This document shows positions 15,563-16,319 of a stretch of DNA of 16,319 bases, piece by piece. Location of the stretch: assembly GCA_966430775.1 (NCBI GenBank), contig CBJMMB010000088.1, positions 1-16,319 on the forward strand, written 5' to 3'. Every line of letters starts with the position of its first letter. The first letter of the stretch is position 1. A model generated the notes under the pieces. That model saw only the letters and a program-made list of their open reading frames with translations, was not told the DNA's origin and searched no databases. Source of the DNA: Dyella_B sp966430775 (lineage in GTDB: Bacteria; Pseudomonadota; Gammaproteobacteria; Xanthomonadales; Rhodanobacteraceae). Made by a program: the position numbers and the translations under genes.

Positions 15563-15595
15563 GTTGGGTTTCGGCTGCGCCTCTACCCAACCTAC
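15563..15595 (-). repeat. Third downstream REP-like unit
   Basis: GTTGGGT (15563-15569) pairs with ACCCAAC (15585-15591), followed by CTAC, i.e. a GTAG head on the minus strand. The loop differs from the pair at 15443-15520 and carries its own GGC-TGC-GCC mini-stem. It ends 4 bases before the permease stop codon. Confidence 0.7.
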
Positions 15596-15599
15596 ACGG

Positions 15600-16319
15600 C
15601 TACACCGCGTTCGCATCCGCCGCTGCAACGCTCATCCTGCGCCCGATGCCAAACACGAAATACGCCACCGTCAACAACGCCACCCACGCCGCGCCCACGT
15701 ACAAGGCCACGCGCGTATCCGGGTGATAGCCCAGCATGAACACCACGAACAACAGGAATGCCAGGCACACCGCGCTGGTCAGCGGCCAGCCGCGCAGCGG
15801 GAATTTCGTCTTGCCGTAGCGGCGGCGGAAGCTGAAGTGCGCGATCAACACCATCGACCACGTCCACACCGTGTTGAACGACAGGATCGACATCATCATT
15901 TCGAAGATGCTTTTGGGCAGTTCGTAATTGAGCACCACGCCGATCATCAGGCACGCCAGCGTCACCAGCACACCGCGCACCGGCACGCCGTGCGAGCTCA
16001 CCTTGGCCAGCACCGCCGGCGCCTGGCCCTTGTTGGCAAGGCTGTAGAGCATGCGGCTGCCGCTGAAGGTGGTGCTGTTGAAGCCCGATAGCGCCGCGGT
16101 GATCAGCACGAAGTTGATCAGCCCTGCGGCCTGCGCAATGCCGAGCTTGTCGAAGGTGGTCACGAACGGGCTGCCCTGCGTGCCGATCTGGTTCCACGGA
16201 TAGATCGCCATGATCACGAACAGCGCGCCCACGTAGAAAATCAGGATGCGCCACAGCACCGAATTGACGGCGCGCGGAATGGTCTTATCCGGCTGCGAGG
16301 CTTCACCGGCCGCCATGCC
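15600..16319 (-). CDS. Amino-acid permease, APC superfamily AAT type (C-terminal half; 5' end beyond window)
   Basis: The frame enters from the right edge (the first ATG seen, just inside the edge, is internal: it reads GMAAGEA, the conserved AGEA loop) and ends with TAG at 15600-15602, giving about 239 visible residues of an expected 450-480. The loop GEASQPDKTIPRAVNSVLWR is the AAT-family motif between helices 6 and 7. Six membrane segments follow: LIFYVGALFVIMAIYPW, a segment around LINFVLITAALSGFN with SRMLYSLANKGQAP after it, VLVTLACLMIGVVL, a segment around TVWTWSMVLIAHFSFRRR, SAVCLAFLLFVVFML and LYVGAAWVALLTVAYFVFGI. It should be a proton-coupled inner-membrane importer of an amino acid; the substrate cannot be assigned. 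Convergent with rapA, with REP elements between. Confidence 0.92.
   Translation of the reverse strand, partial: GMAAGEASQPDKTIPRAVNSVLWRILIFYVGALFVIMAIYPWNQIGTQGSPFVTTFDKLGIAQAAGLINFVLITAALSGFNSTTFSGSRMLYSLANKGQAPAVLAKVSSHGVPVRGVLVTLACLMIGVVLNYELPKSIFEMMMSILSFNTVWTWSMVLIAHFSFRRRYGKTKFPLRGWPLTSAVCLAFLLFVVFMLGYHPDTRVALYVGAAWVALLTVAYFVFGIGRRMSVAAADANAV

Overview
The window reads as GC-rich gammaproteobacterial chromosome, most likely from the Xanthomonadales (Lysobacterales), perhaps a Rhodanobacteraceae member of the Dyella/Rhodanobacter type. This rests on the minor-pilin gene order fimT-pilV-pilW-pilX-pilY1-pilE, a RapA of gammaproteobacterial type, and GTAG-headed extragenic palindromes (REPs) common in this group. 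The genus is inference.

Left part (1-4115): a secreted phosphoesterase of the phospholipase C/acid phosphatase family runs leftward off the window edge. It is divergent from an M13 zinc metallopeptidase lipoprotein that has a plausible sigma70 promoter and a strong intrinsic terminator.

Relic region (4121-4985): no intact gene is here, but three reading frames carry successive recognisable pieces of a TonB-dependent catecholate-type siderophore receptor and then a PiuC/YbiX-type Fe(II)/2-oxoglutarate dioxygenase. Both are broken by frameshifts and at least one stop, and they are joined by an internal deletion. This is a decayed iron-uptake locus.

Central part (4987-12057, all minus strand): a six-gene type IV pilus minor-pilin and tip-adhesin operon, fimT-pilV-pilW-pilX-pilY1-pilE, with overlapping or nearly abutting junctions. 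FimT, PilV, PilW, PilX and PilE have prepilin-type N-termini; PilY1 is the large tip protein with a von Willebrand A domain and a C-terminal propeller. Upstream of fimT lie two direct repeats 21 bp apart that resemble a LytTR/AlgR-type operator.

Right part (12058-16319): rapA (RNA polymerase recycling ATPase) is bracketed by REP-like hairpins on both sides, including a perfect 32-bp head-to-head inverted pair downstream. The window ends in the C-terminal half of a leftward amino-acid permease. I see no CRISPR array, tRNA, rRNA, prophage or insertion sequence, and no multi-gene system that looks wholly new. The least routine items are the siderophore-receptor/piuC relic, the repeat pair before the pilin operon, and the covarying hairpins around rapA.
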